NCBI GenBank assembly: GCA_016716185.1
Contig: JADJWV010000001.1
Location: forward strand, 425,535 to 489,534
Direction: 5' to 3'
Length of the DNA stretch: 64,000 nt
Origin: Saprospiraceae bacterium
GTDB taxonomy: Bacteria > Bacteroidota > Bacteroidia > Chitinophagales > Saprospiraceae
The notes beneath the pieces were generated by a model that searched no databases, was not told where the DNA came from, and worked only from the letters and a program-made list of their open reading frames with translations. Below, one piece after another: positions 45,703 through 55,060 of the stretch; the stretch's first letter is position 1, and every line of letters begins with the position of its first letter. Both the position numbers and the translations under genes were made by a program.

Positions 45703-45924
45703 TTATTAAAATGAGATTTTAAAGAACCGAAGAATTAAAGTGTACATAAATTATTTATTTGTTGCATTATTAAATTTGTTTAAATAATATTCTATTGGCT
45801 TTAAACAAAATTTAAGTCTTAATTCATTTAATATTTTTTTGTTTTCCAGGTTGGCGCAAATATGCCAAATAGATTCATTTGATTAAGCTCAAGTCAAATG
45901 ATGAATAGAAAATGGGTAGCCTTA

Positions 45925-46790
45925 TTATTTTCGCAAACGTTTAAGTAAAGTCGTATTTAGATTGATATACTCTTCTTTTAATTCTTCTCCCGCTGATTGC
46001 GCTAGTTTCAAGGATTTTTCTGCAGCTTCAATTGCTTGATCTATATCTCCTGTCCGTTCCAAAATCAGTGCCTGGCGGTAGAGCATTCCCAGGTGGTTTG
46101 GATTTTCATTTATAGCGAGTTGCATCAATTCAGCGGCACGTTGAATATCGATATTATTTTCAAAATAGAACATGGCGGCTTTGAAATAGGGCTTTCGACC
46201 TTCAACCAATAAACTTTCTTCCAATTTGGGAACAACTGTTTTAAGCAGGTCAATGGTAATTTGTATGGGCACTCTTGTTTTTCCCAGTTTAAAGATATTT
46301 CGGCAGAATTCGAACTTATATTCTCAAAGTTTATGGTAAATGTCTCACAGTGTTTCTCCATTTTTTCTGGCCTTGCAAAAAATCGCAACGCATCATTTTC
46401 TATTTTGTAAGAATATGATCCCCATTGTGATTTGCTTTTTTGCAGAATGATCGTCCATTCCTGAACGTTTGGAATGGTGAATAACTCGTAAGTACCTGAA
46501 TCCAGAGCTTGATTATTTAAGGATACCGGAGTTGAAAAATATAACTTAGTGCTTGCGTCGGATCCGGTGCGCCAAATTTTACCTAAAGGGACTAAACCTC
46601 CAAATATTTTTCGTCCTTTTGTATTGGGCCGGTTGTATTCTACTTTAACATGGGTAGATGCAACTTGTTGGTTGATGATCGCTCGCGAATTGGTAGATGG
46701 CAATTCAAACAAAGTCTGTGCAGACAAATATGGTGTAGTACAGACCACCGAAAGAAGCATGCAGAGGAAACAATTAAATATATATTTCAT
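45925..46790 (-). pseudogene. DUF2911 protein with TPR tail, one frameshift
   Basis: Two overlapping frames form one protein. The first part (from ATG 46790) has a signal peptide (LSAQ) and the DUF2911 core: VEYNRPNTKGRKIFG, GKIWRTGSDASTKLYF and SGTYELFTIP. The second begins VPIQITIDLLKTVVPKL and contains a TPR-like tail (PNHLGMLYRQALILERTGD). The join lies at 46278-46282, where five As on the coding strand should be six (WEKTRVPI). DUF2911 proteins are periplasmic and of unknown function. The break is a single homopolymer indel. Confidence 0.82.
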
Positions 46791-46903
46791 TATTAATATT
46801 GTTTGAAGTATTTTAATTTAGTTGAATTATTGAATTTGAAAGGAATGGTCGAATTCGAATGACATTATGTTCTCATGTTAATTCTTGGACATTATTACGA
46901 TTA

Positions 46904-47248
46904 TTATTTTAATTCAGTTAATTCCTTAAAGGCAGGTGGTTCAGTTGGGACCAATTCAATATTTCCTGTTTCCAGGTAGATAGATAATCTGTCTGCTAAA
47001 ATTTTGCAACCTTCATTAAAGGTGTGGATGTTTTCTATGGTGGCCCTGAAAGGTTTTACATAGTCACCAATGAATTTGCCATCTGCCAGCCATATCAATT
47101 TGTAAAGAAAACAATCATTTTCTTTCGTCAATTCCGCAATACAGGTTGCTTCGTCGTTCGCAATAACTCTTTGGCTTTTTCCGACAAAAAAATTTCTGTA
47201 GTCCTCCAGATCATAGAAAAAGGTGTCAATGAGATTGTATTTGTTCAT
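46904..47248 (-). CDS. Hypothetical protein
   Basis: This is a 114-residue protein from the ATG at 47248 (MNKYNLIDTFFYDLEDYRNFF). It is acidic with aromatic clusters and contains DCFLYKLIWLADGKFIGDYV. No signal peptide or known motif is seen. A GTG two codons earlier is an alternative start. Family not recognised. The length suggests a small cytosolic alpha/beta protein. Confidence 0.55.
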   Translation of the reverse strand: MNKYNLIDTFFYDLEDYRNFFVGKSQRVIANDEATCIAELTKENDCFLYKLIWLADGKFIGDYVKPFRATIENIHTFNEGCKILADRLSIYLETGNIELVPTEPPAFKELTELK

Positions 47249-47555
47249 TTGCACTCAGTATTAGTTATTTTTATGTAGCAATAAAATTACGAAAAATTCA
47301 AGTACTTTTTTAGACAAGTTCAACTTGAAGTCCTGGACAGACTGTTTAAAAACGACAGCGTTAAACCCAAAGTTAAGAATTCATTTCTTAATCGGGGAAG
47401 GCAGATTCCTTAAAATTGTTATGCAAGAAAGGCCATCAATGTTTCATTTCAAATTGCAGATTGCCGGATGTGGAGGCGGCCATGTTAATTGAGTATGAGG
47501 CATTTTTCACTGGCAGAGAGGAGCCTCATTTATTAGACATAAATGGCAATTCGGG
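47249..47555. other. Gap between the hypothetical gene and the beta-lactamase
   Basis: No gene is seen. A short hairpin lies at about 47371-47389 (TTAAGAA-TTCAT-TTCTTAA). The rest shows no feature I can support. Confidence 0.3.
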
Positions 47556-48422
47556 TTATTTATGATTCGTTATGCCGCCTTCCTGATAATTCACTTTCTG
47601 AAGCAATTTGAGTTCGTCAAATATTTTAGAAACAATTTCTGTCCTGGCGTTGTCAAAACTAATTGCACGATTCACATCATTTAAAAACGGGCTTTCTATT
47701 TGGATACAATTAGTAAAATAATAAACATGGTCTTTTTTTTCTATATAGCCAATATACCAACCAAGGTCTTTGTTGCCATGTCCGCCCCAACCAGTTTTAC
47801 CTCTTATAACGTAATCTAATGTATCTTTTGTAATCATTATGTTTTTAACAATATCAACCGAACGTCTGGAAAAAGGAAGTTGATTATCATGTAGCCGTTT
47901 CAGAAAGTTAATTTGTTGTTTCGGAGAAATAGACAGTCCACCGGTTAACCAAAACTGGTCAATGCCACCAGAGGTGTCTGCATTGCCATAGTTAACTTTG
48001 TCAAGCCAGTATTTTATCTTTTCTCTACCAACACGTCTTGCAAGCTCTTGATAATACCAAACGGTAGAATTCGCGAATGCTGTCTTCAGGTCGTGGTCTT
48101 TATCCCAGACTGGATTTCTTACTACACTATCCCATTGAATCACAAAGTGCTCGTCTTTTATGACTCCAGTCTCCAGTCCGATAAGTGAATTACAAATTTT
48201 AAATGTTGAAGCAGGTGAAAAAACCTGTTCGTATTGGCCTTGGTTGTAAAAAACATACTGGTCTGCTTGCGGGTCGTAAAGCACAAAAGAACCTTCAACA
48301 TGGAACTGGTCATAATACTTTTTAAAGTCATTGCGAATTTCAGACTTCTGTTTGTGCTTACAGTTAGTATGTCCGAAGACGGATAAAGTCAATAGGAATA
48401 GGGTCTGTTTTACTATCGTCAT
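47556..48422 (-). CDS. Class D (OXA-type) beta-lactamase
   Basis: This is a predicted periplasmic serine beta-lactamase, 288 residues. The order of motifs is complete: SPASTFKICNSLIGLE (catalytic Ser and the Lys that is carboxylated in this class), FANSTVWYYQELARRVG (SxV), VNYGNAD (YGN), QFWLTGGLSISP, and VIRGKTGWGG (KTG). The N-terminal SVFGHTNCKHKQ could be a lipobox, giving an anchored enzyme. It differs from the well-known acquired OXA enzymes and its spectrum cannot be read from the sequence. It has an ATG start, is intact, and has no mobile gene attached. Confidence 0.93.
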   Translation of the reverse strand: MTIVKQTLFLLTLSVFGHTNCKHKQKSEIRNDFKKYYDQFHVEGSFVLYDPQADQYVFYNQGQYEQVFSPASTFKICNSLIGLETGVIKDEHFVIQWDSVVRNPVWDKDHDLKTAFANSTVWYYQELARRVGREKIKYWLDKVNYGNADTSGGIDQFWLTGGLSISPKQQINFLKRLHDNQLPFSRRSVDIVKNIMITKDTLDYVIRGKTGWGGHGNKDLGWYIGYIEKKDHVYYFTNCIQIESPFLNDVNRAISFDNARTEIVSKIFDELKLLQKVNYQEGGITNHK

Positions 48423-48696
48423 ATTGTTGCTGTTAAGCTCTAGGGCATGCTATTGTGTTAGTATTTTATTATGTCCGGCCTGGTGCCGCTGCTGATTTGG
48501 AAAACTAGTGATGAAGATGACAGTAATAGCATATAGAATTCGGTCGACTGGATATTGGTTGATAGTGGTATGAAGTTGAAAATAAGTGGGTCTGCCTGGG
48601 TAGCAGCAAATTTCTTGTGACTACTTAGAATAAATATAAAACTTGTGTTATCTAAGACAAACTTATATGCAGCGGCAGTTGTGGGCTATTTCCTTT

Positions 48697-48789
48697 CTAT
48701 GATTTATCTTCATTCTTTTTATGATCAACCATATACCAACCTACCAGTACAATGACTGCAAATAATCCCGCAAAAATTGCTATCTTCAT
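48697..48789 (-). CDS. Small membrane peptide, 30 residues
   Basis: ATG to TAG encodes MKIAIFAGLFAVIVLVGWYM followed by VDHKKNEDKS. This is one clear membrane helix and a charged tail, as in genuine bacterial small membrane proteins. It lies between the VOC gene and the beta-lactamase gene on the same strand, separate from either. Support is the helix-plus-charged-tail pattern only. Confidence 0.45.
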   Translation of the reverse strand: MKIAIFAGLFAVIVLVGWYMVDHKKNEDKS

Positions 48790-48891
48790 ATGGTTTTTTA
48801 TTTATTGTTCAATTAATATGTTTGCGTTTTTCAAATATACTTGTTTAATGCCCAAATTTTATATTTTTTATAGAATAATTCTTTAATTTTC

Positions 48892-49290
48892 TCATTTCCA
48901 AATTTTACCATCCATATCCAGCCAAGGTCCATAAGGCTCATTCTTTTTCGGGTCAGAGCCAAATCGAATTACATTCCCATCAATATCTTCAACTTGCATT
49001 TCCATAGCCCAGAAAAAATTTGTGGGCTCTTGACGAATAAATGCCCCGCTCCGCTTATACTCCTGAAAAAGTTGTTCTGTATCACCGACGCCAATATATA
49101 TCCAGGCTTTTCCTTGTCCTTGATCGCCTTCGCAAAGCAAAATATTTGCTTTACCTCTGGTTACTGAAGCAAAATTATTTTTATGTACCCAATCTACTGA
49201 AAAACCTAATTTATATTGATAATAATCAAGACTGTTTTCAAGCTTAGTTACCCGCAAAATAGGGGATGCAGTATGAAAATTCATATTCAT
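48892..49290 (-). CDS. VOC family (glyoxalase/bleomycin resistance-like) protein
   Basis: This is a 132-residue single-module vicinal-oxygen-chelate protein. ASPILRVTKLENSLDYYQYKLGFSVDW opens the first beta-alpha-beta-beta-beta module (key part LRVTKLENSLDYYQYKLGF). MEMQVEDIDGNVIRFGSD is the typical end of the second (D-x-D-G-N-x-I-x-F). Such proteins act as dioxygenases or antibiotic-binding proteins; the ligand is unknown. A second ATG two codons in is an alternative start. Confidence 0.87.
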   Translation of the reverse strand: MNMNFHTASPILRVTKLENSLDYYQYKLGFSVDWVHKNNFASVTRGKANILLCEGDQGQGKAWIYIGVGDTEQLFQEYKRSGAFIRQEPTNFFWAMEMQVEDIDGNVIRFGSDPKKNEPYGPWLDMDGKIWK

Positions 49291-49358
49291 TTTGTCAAAT
49301 ACTGATTTGGAACATTTCTTAAAGGACAGGTGGTTTTATAAAGTTTTTGCATTAATTT

Positions 49359-50030
49359 TTAAACATTTTCACTTATGTCTTTTTCGCTTCTATGCATCTG
49401 TGGGAAGAGCCCCATCATGGAATAGCTGATTGGATTTACCGAAGGGAACAGCGTTTCCCAGCCATACCCTTTGCCCCAAATAATTCCTTGAAAAGTTATA
49501 TCCAATTTGGTCGATTTTGGAAGCAAAAAGTCAAGCATTGGTTTTGAATAATTGTTGTTTTGATTTACTGTATGAAAAATTAGAGTTTGCCCGCCAAAAC
49601 CAAATTCGTCAATTCCTGCTTTTGCATTAATATCTTAATTTTCATCAATCAATACCTGCGAACAGAATAGATGATTGGATTCTGCACAAATGGATAATAA
49701 TGTAACATCCTCCAATGGAGTAAATGCACTTTTAATGGTATATCTTTTCGAAGCAACATCAGGATTGTTGGAAATAATTTGTTTTAGTGTAATGCTATCG
49801 TTTAATAAAACTGCATGCAAGGGCAAGTTTTCAAACACTAACCCAAATTCAACAAAGACTTTTACACATTCTATAAAGTTTTCACTTCGCAAATTACCGG
49901 TAATAAACTCTTCAAATAAAGTTCTTCCATGAACAATCTGATTGTGACTAAGCCCATTTTTAAAGCATTCTCGAATTCCATTTACAGAATGTAACTCTAA
50001 TGCCCTAATAATCTTTATATTATCATCCAT
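49359..50030 (-). pseudogene. Ankyrin-repeat-like protein with an in-frame TAA
   Basis: From ATG 50030 the frame reads ankyrin-like helices (GIRECFKNGLSHNQIVHGRT, then PLHAVLLNDSITLKQII and TLLSICAESNHLFCSQVLI). It meets TAA at 49635-49637 and continues in the same frame as DINAKAGIDEFGFGGQTLIF to a stop at 49359. The downstream text (MLDFLL, then GWETLFPSVNPISYSM) continues the repeat pattern, so this was one gene of about 223 residues. The stop replaces a codon and is not a frameshift. It follows the XRE regulator gene by eight bases. Confidence 0.72.
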
Positions 50031-50038
50031 TTAAGATA

Positions 50039-50452
50039 CTAGGTAGTTTCCGGTTCAGTCGTATTGACCAGATAAATAATCAAAACGGGTAGAATATAAA
50101 AATACCATGCCATACCAAATTTTAGCAGAAAGCTAAACACGAGAAGTAAAAGAATGTAAATTAAAAAACTATATTTCCTAAGAATACTTTTGAAAGAATG
50201 TTGTGTCATTTTGAATTCAGATTCATATTGATTTTTCGAACTTATTTTATATTGACTGATAAAGTTCGAATAGTCCACTTCTAACACAGTCAATATGGCT
50301 TGCAAAGTGTAGCTTCGAGGAATTACTTCCCCTGCTTCAATCCTTTGCAAAGTCCTTACATTGATATTGCATTTAGCGACTAAGTCTTCCTGAGTCAACC
50401 CTTTTGCTTTTCTTAACTCAGCTAAATTTAAACCTAAAACTTGATGTTTCAT
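50039..50452 (-). CDS. XRE-family transcriptional regulator with membrane tail
   Basis: This is a 137-residue protein. The N-terminal helix-turn-helix (about 9-62: LAELRKAKGLTQEDLVAKCN, RTLQRIEAGEV) is of the HTH_3 type. Two hydrophobic segments (about 93-112 and 115-130) suggest that it is anchored in the cytoplasmic membrane. It is likely autoregulated and co-expressed with the ankyrin gene behind it. The consensus promoter upstream is one of the best in the window. Confidence 0.87.
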   Translation of the reverse strand: MKHQVLGLNLAELRKAKGLTQEDLVAKCNINVRTLQRIEAGEVIPRSYTLQAILTVLEVDYSNFISQYKISSKNQYESEFKMTQHSFKSILRKYSFLIYILLLLVFSFLLKFGMAWYFYILPVLIIYLVNTTEPETT

Positions 50453-50472
50453 ATTTTATAATATAATTTTAG

Positions 50473-50504
50473 CAAAATTACTCTGAGGGAACTATTATTT
50501 CAAA
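50473..50504 (-). promoter_or_regulatory. Consensus Bacteroidota promoter for the XRE gene
   Basis: On the minus strand TTTG (50501-50504), 20 bases, then TAATTTTG (50473-50480) matches TTTG-N19-21-TAnnTTTG exactly. It lies 21 bases before the ATG at 50452. Confidence 0.7.
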
Positions 50505-50865
50505 GAGATTTTACGATCATTTACCTGACATTTACCCGACTTTTAGAAATTATAGGCTTATAGCCGTTTATATCAGGCAGTTTCTGGTTTTATGTACGAT
50601 TGGTTTTTCATGACTAACTGTGGCATTCATTCAGAGGAAAATAACAAAGAGAGACAACTATGAACTTAACAAGCAGTTGAAACATCATTTAATTCCAGCT
50701 CATGTTCATTTAAATAATTTATATCGTGTTGAATTGAATAAGCTATTTTACTTTTTGAGTTAAATTTACAGTAATCAGTATCAAATCTATTATTTAATAG
50801 TTTTTTTTAACTAAACCTCTGGTCTCATTTTTGGGGGGCATTACAGCAACAAATAGCAAGGATTA
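50505..50865. other. AT-rich gap
   Basis: No gene or clear repeat is seen in this stretch between the XRE promoter and the small exported protein gene. Confidence 0.3.
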
Positions 50866-51123
50866 TTAATTAATTAACTTGTAAACTTTATTAGGAAGAT
50901 ACATTTTCTCTTCAGCTGAGTGAAAGAACACGCTCATCACGTCTTCTAAAACGTGTATTTCCTTATACTGTACTTTTGTGGTGGACATGGATTGAGCATT
51001 GGCGCTTGGTGACGCGGCGCAATACGCGCATGCGAGGGCTAAAAGGACTGGTAATTTTAAATTTAATTGAATGATTTCTGAACTGTGATTTTTTAAGATT
51101 GCTTTGATGTTCACGAAAATCAT
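50866..51123 (-). CDS. Possible small exported protein after MbnH
   Basis: This is an 85-residue frame with a hydrophobic segment and an A-x-A type cleavage site (PVLLALACAYCAASPSANAQ) after an unusually long N-terminal part. The mature part (EIHVLEDVMSVFFHSAEEKM) has no recognised family. It starts 34 bases after the MbnH stop on the same strand and shares that region's higher GC content. It may be a real third gene of the cluster or a chance frame. Confidence 0.35.
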   Translation of the reverse strand: MIFVNIKAILKNHSSEIIQLNLKLPVLLALACAYCAASPSANAQSMSTTKVQYKEIHVLEDVMSVFFHSAEEKMYLPNKVYKLIN

Positions 51124-51157
51124 AAAAGCTCAAAAAAATCAAAATTCAAGCGAATTT

Positions 51158-52206
51158 TTACGGTTTCTGAAAACGAACGTCTCGGATAAAATCATCGTCT
51201 GTCAGCGTTTTCAAAAACGCAATGATTTGAGATTTTTCCAATTCGGTCAAGGCGATGCCGAGTTGACCGTTTTGCTTCAAAATCGGGTCGAGTGTAGGCG
51301 AATCTTTCACCCCAGAATTGTAATGGTCGAGCACCGACTGGAGGGTATTGAATTTGCCGTTATGCATGTACGGCGGTGTTTTTTCCACGTTTCGGAGCGA
51401 TGGCACGTTAAATTTGCCAATGTCTTCGGGGAAAGTGCTGACTAGGTTTCTTCCAGCATCGTTAGAAAAATCGTCCAAAATGCCATTATTTCTGAAACTT
51501 TGGTCGGTAAAAAGGTCGGTCGCATGGCAGGTCGAGCATTTTCTTTTAAAAATATTTAGTCCGGCGATTTCGTCTGATGAAAGTGTGCCGCCCGATTCGC
51601 CGCGTACGAATTTGTCGTAGCGACTGTTCGCACTGACCAGCATGACCATGAACTGCGAAAGGGCTTTGAGCATCGTTGCACCCGTCACGGTGTCTTGGCC
51701 TCGGAAGGCTTTTCGAAAGAGTGTAGGATACTCGGCATGACGGTTGAGTTTCCTGATGACGTTGGCGGGCTTTTCATCCATTTCGACAGGGTTTTGGATT
51801 GCATTGAGCGGTACGAGGTCGAGCAACGACACGCCACCGTCCCAGAAAAATGACGTTTTCCAAGCCATATTTTGCACGGGTTGGGCATTTCTATTGCCAA
51901 ACAGTCCGTCAATACCGTGACTCGTGACGTGATCAACGTGACTGAAAGCCGAAAAACTGATGTGGCAATCTGCGCAGGAAATTGTGCTGTCGCGGCTGAA
52001 AATGGGATCGTAAAATAACAGCCTGCCAAGTTCAAAACCTTCCTGCGTGAGTTCGTTTTTGAAAAATCGTAGGTTGGCGCGGGCATGTTTGCCGGGCTGG
52101 AAAATTTGATGACCTCTGTGGTAACGGGGTCGTCTTTTTCGCATGATGTTGCGGTGTACAGCAGTGTTGCGAGCAGGATAAATTTACTTATTTTTTCCAT
52201 TTTCAA
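51158..52206 (-). pseudogene. mbnH: MbnH-like di-heme peroxidase, one frameshift
   Basis: Two frames make one di-heme cytochrome c peroxidase of the MbnH/MauG type. The N-terminal frame (ATG 52206) has a lipobox (TATSCEKDD). The main frame carries FELGRLLFYDPIFSRD, the heme sites SCADCH and CSTCH, FWDGGVSLLDL and PPYMHNGKFNTLQSVLDHY. The join lies at 52056-52060, where five As on the coding strand should be six (SKNELTQEG). MbnH oxidises a Trp in MbnP to kynurenine to make a copper site (known for the methanotroph pair). The MbnP gene is directly upstream. Otherwise all catalytic motifs are intact. Confidence 0.83.
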
Positions 52207-52223
52207 TTATTTATGTAAGTCTA

Positions 52224-52277
52224 AACTATGATTTTGATGATGTTTTACTTGGATTGAACATCATCAAAATCATAGTT
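52224..52277. terminator. Long perfect hairpin between mbnP and mbnH
   Basis: A 21-bp perfect inverted repeat (52224-52244 and 52257-52277; arm begins AACTATGATTTTGATGATG) with a 12-base loop lies in the gap between the two genes. It is not followed by a T-tract, so it may stabilise or process the mRNA and set the ratio of the two proteins. Confidence 0.6.
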
Positions 52278-52288
52278 CAGTTGATCTA

Positions 52289-53100
52289 TTACTCGTGGTT
52301 ATGAACATGGTCAAGTTTGAACATGTCCGCGTAGTTATCAGCAATAAATTTTGAAAACGCCCCAGCGTGTGAGGTCGGATTAACCGCCACGCTTATGTTG
52401 GTCGGCGAGGTGAACATCTCCAAAATATCCACATAAACATGGAATATAGGAGCCTCGATGTTACGGCGTACTTTGGCAGCCTCGTTGTGGCTGTGGATTT
52501 CGACGTTTTTGAGGTTGTTCAATGTCGGCTTGTCCTTCCCACCGAAAAGTCCCGTGTGGTATTGGATTGTGTTTTCGCGCGTCATAGTGTCAAACGGTGC
52601 CTGCGGCGAAGTGCCTTCAATTTTCACGAAAATGTAACCACTGTTCCAAGCCCAGTACATTCCCGCAGCCCCGGCAGCGGGGTCTAGTACACCCGTGCGC
52701 TGCGATACGTCAGAAACACTTTTCGCGCTGTCCACGCCGATGGTGAAGCGAACTTCCTCGTAATCACCCGCCGGAACGCCGTTGATGGTGATTTCGCGGG
52801 TTTCGGCATCGTCGTGTTTGCAGAGGAAATAACAGGAATCTTTCGGCACAACGTATTCGGTTCCGTCGGTTTTGACAAAGATAAAATTCGAAACGTAGTA
52901 GTTGAATGTGCTGAATTTGAGCGTTTCCCCGGCAGCGTTTTTGTAATCGTTGCCGAAAACGAGAGGGGCATTGCCAGCGCGGTTGTCAAATTCGAGCGTG
53001 ACTGAACCGGTACCGCTTAAATCTTCATCGTCCTTATTGCAATTGGTAAAAACCAATGCGATGCTAATGAGGGCAAAAAGCCCATAAATGAGTTTTTCAT
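52289..53100 (-). pseudogene. mbnP: MbnP-like copper-binding lipoprotein, frameshift in signal peptide
   Basis: This is a lipoprotein of the MbnP family, partner of MbnH. The body (VTLEFDNRAGNAPLVFG, FNYYVSNFIFVKTDG, AGMYWAWNSGYIFVKIEG, EIHSHNEAAK, KLDHVHNHE) has the expected Trp-containing loop and many His residues. The best upstream start is ATG 53100, which reads MKKLIYGLFALISIALVF if one A is restored in the A5 run at 53093-53097, giving a lipobox at FTNCNKD. As it stands the signal peptide is out of frame. The sequence after the shift is otherwise open. A role in copper uptake is inferred. Confidence 0.82.
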
Positions 53101-53678
53101 TTTTGAAAATTTTAAAAATTATTTAAATTAAAAAATTGATTATGAATTAGTTATAATAGGTTTGGACAATTTTTAGAGTCCTATTTTTCATCATTGCCAA
53201 GCTGTCAATCAAGGTCGTAACTCCAGGATCGTAAATCGCTTTCATCGTCTATACCAACATAAAGCCGCTATTTCGGAGCGGCAGTCAGAAAGGCAGAAGG
53301 CGTATTCCGTGTGGAACATCACCCCAGAGCGTATTTTTCGCCCCAGTTATCTTTCAAATACGCCAGCTCCATATCCATATCGTCTTTCACGCATGTCGAA
53401 GTCCATTATTTTCCGTCGTCCGTGAATCGTTCGCTGGCAGGGATGGCTCATTACTTTTCCAAGAAATCCTCAACTTCGTAACAATTCGTTGGAGGCAACA
53501 CTCATTTGATTCCCGCTGATGTTTTGCGCAAATGCTGTTTTGTCGACAAATACAGTTTTACCATGAAGAATATCCTGAATTCTATTTCTTGTAACGATTT
53601 GAAAGTACAAAGTGGGATGGATGTACCAGATCACCCTTTGTAAGATTGCAAAGCAATGAAAATCAGGCCATTATTAGT
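53101..53678. other. Decayed sequence upstream of mbnP
   Basis: On the minus strand short in-frame pieces appear (for example MDMELAYLKDNWGEKYALG, and MVKTVFVDKTAF-like words) but stops and shifts interrupt them, and I cannot assign a family. The GC content is high for the region. Probably a degraded gene. Confidence 0.35.
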
Positions 53679-54077
53679 CTAAACTAAAGAATTCATTACA
53701 AGTCTGGGTGGTCGAAAAATACCATTGACAAATTCGGATGTGAAAGGTGTTTGATTGGCAAAGTTTGGTTTTCGCTTGTGTGCCCAGCGTTTAGGACTTT
53801 GAAACAACCAACTGAAATTGTCACTGCAGTATAAGACCTGCTGTTGTTCCTTCAGTTTGTAGGGTATTTGTTTTCTCTCAGTTTCTTCTTCTTCCTCCTT
53901 TATTCTTTGCATCAAGATGCACTTCCCTTTGCATTTCTTTTTAGGGTTGTCACGGTTGATGCAAAGGACTTTAGCAATGTAGTCTTGATTGATTTTGAAG
54001 GAAAATAATATCCATACCTTGCTAAAAGATTGTAGCATGATTAATAAAGCAAGGAGTATATATATTATATTTTTCAA
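53679..54077 (-). CDS. Exported protein with CKGKC motif
   Basis: This is a 132-residue protein of a Bacteroidota group often found near copper or TonB-receptor genes. A signal-like helix (IIYILLALLIMLQSFS) is followed by INQDYIAKVLCINRDNPKKKC, cut here to INQDYIAKVLC and INRDNPKKKCKGKC. The cysteine cluster C-x(9)-C-K-G-K-C may bind metal; a glutamate-rich helix and a basic tail follow. The start appears to be TTG at 54077, as no ATG is in frame before the signal. It lies near the MbnP/MbnH pair, which supports a metal-related role. Confidence 0.7.
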   Translation of the reverse strand: MKNIIYILLALLIMLQSFSKVWILFSFKINQDYIAKVLCINRDNPKKKCKGKCILMQRIKEEEEETERKQIPYKLKEQQQVLYCSDNFSWLFQSPKRWAHKRKPNFANQTPFTSEFVNGIFRPPRLVMNSLV

Positions 54078-54483
54078 ATATTCTTCTATTCAACGCAAAA
54101 ATACCTTATCTCTTTATATTATTTTCATACTTTTTGTTTTATTTTGAATGCAGAAAACGCTTTGCAGATTTGCGATGATCTGGTTTATTTCAATAAATGT
54201 TCATGCGGAGTCCCGATAATTGTGGAGATAAATTTTCAGCTCATTCATAACTAGCTTAGGAGCAAGAAATTTCACCTTTTGCTAATATGATGTTAGCATT
54301 AGTAAATCAATCCACAACCATCTTTCAATTTATTACAAAAATTGTCTAAATATCCACGCCAATTGGTGAATGGGAAGGCTAATTGATTTTGACTGTTTTG
54401 AGAGAGAATATGTAAAAAGAATGTGTTAAAATTTAGATACAGATACATTTTTTGGGCATTTACAATCGCGCCTTACTTCTTAG
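54078..54483. other. AT-rich gap
   Basis: No gene is seen. Sequence is AT-rich with short direct words (TTAGCATTAG near 54291) but nothing I can call. Confidence 0.3.
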
Positions 54484-54918
54484 TTATTGATCATGCTCTC
54501 CTCCTCCAAATATGCAAAGCACCAGAATTTCATGGCTTGCCTTATGTGTGTTGCCACGAGCATCGGTAATGGTCAGCGTAATGGTGTAGTATCCGTGCTT
54601 CTCGTATTTGTAATTTGGATAAGCTTTTATTGAAGTATCGCCGTTGCCGAAATCCCAATGGTAGGAAACAGCATTAACAGAGTTATTGGTCAGCAATAAG
54701 ACATCTTTTTCATCAACCTCGTTGTTTACATTGTTAATCGTGAAATCTGCTTTTGCTCTGTTTAATGTGTTGATATCTTGATTGTCTGCTTTATCGCTTT
54801 TAGGCACATAGGACGACTCTTGATTTGCAGGAATAAAATCATCTTCCAGCTCCTGTTTGTTGCAGGTAGTAAAGATGGTAAAAGAAATCAAGGCGGAGTA
54901 AAGGAAAATTTCTTTCAT
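54484..54918 (-). CDS. PKD domain lipoprotein
   Basis: This is a 144-residue lipoprotein (signal peptide with lipobox TIFTTCNKQ). The C-terminal half is a PKD domain: VSYHWDFGNGDTSIKAYPNYKYEKHGYYTITLTITDA, cut here to YHWDFGNGDTS and HGYYTITLTITDA. A linker with many Asp and Asn residues precedes it. PKD domains mediate adhesion or protein contacts at the cell surface. It ends with GGGEHDQ. No partner gene is evident. Confidence 0.82.
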   Translation of the reverse strand: MKEIFLYSALISFTIFTTCNKQELEDDFIPANQESSYVPKSDKADNQDINTLNRAKADFTINNVNNEVDEKDVLLLTNNSVNAVSYHWDFGNGDTSIKAYPNYKYEKHGYYTITLTITDARGNTHKASHEILVLCIFGGGEHDQ

Positions 54919-55060
54919 ATCTATGGAAAATTTAATTGAGCTATAAATTTAAGGCTTTGCTGAGATATTACAAAATATTTGCCATGTTTTTATAAAAAGT
55001 TAATGACCTTATCAACCATTTTAATATAGTTTTTAACTCGGGTTTTATGCTCTTTTTAGC

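Noticed and set aside
48484..48690. TGCCGCTGC repeated inversely around the gap after the small peptide gene, as an attC site
   Set aside because: Only nine bases pair, the loop is about 180 bases and no GTT end is present.
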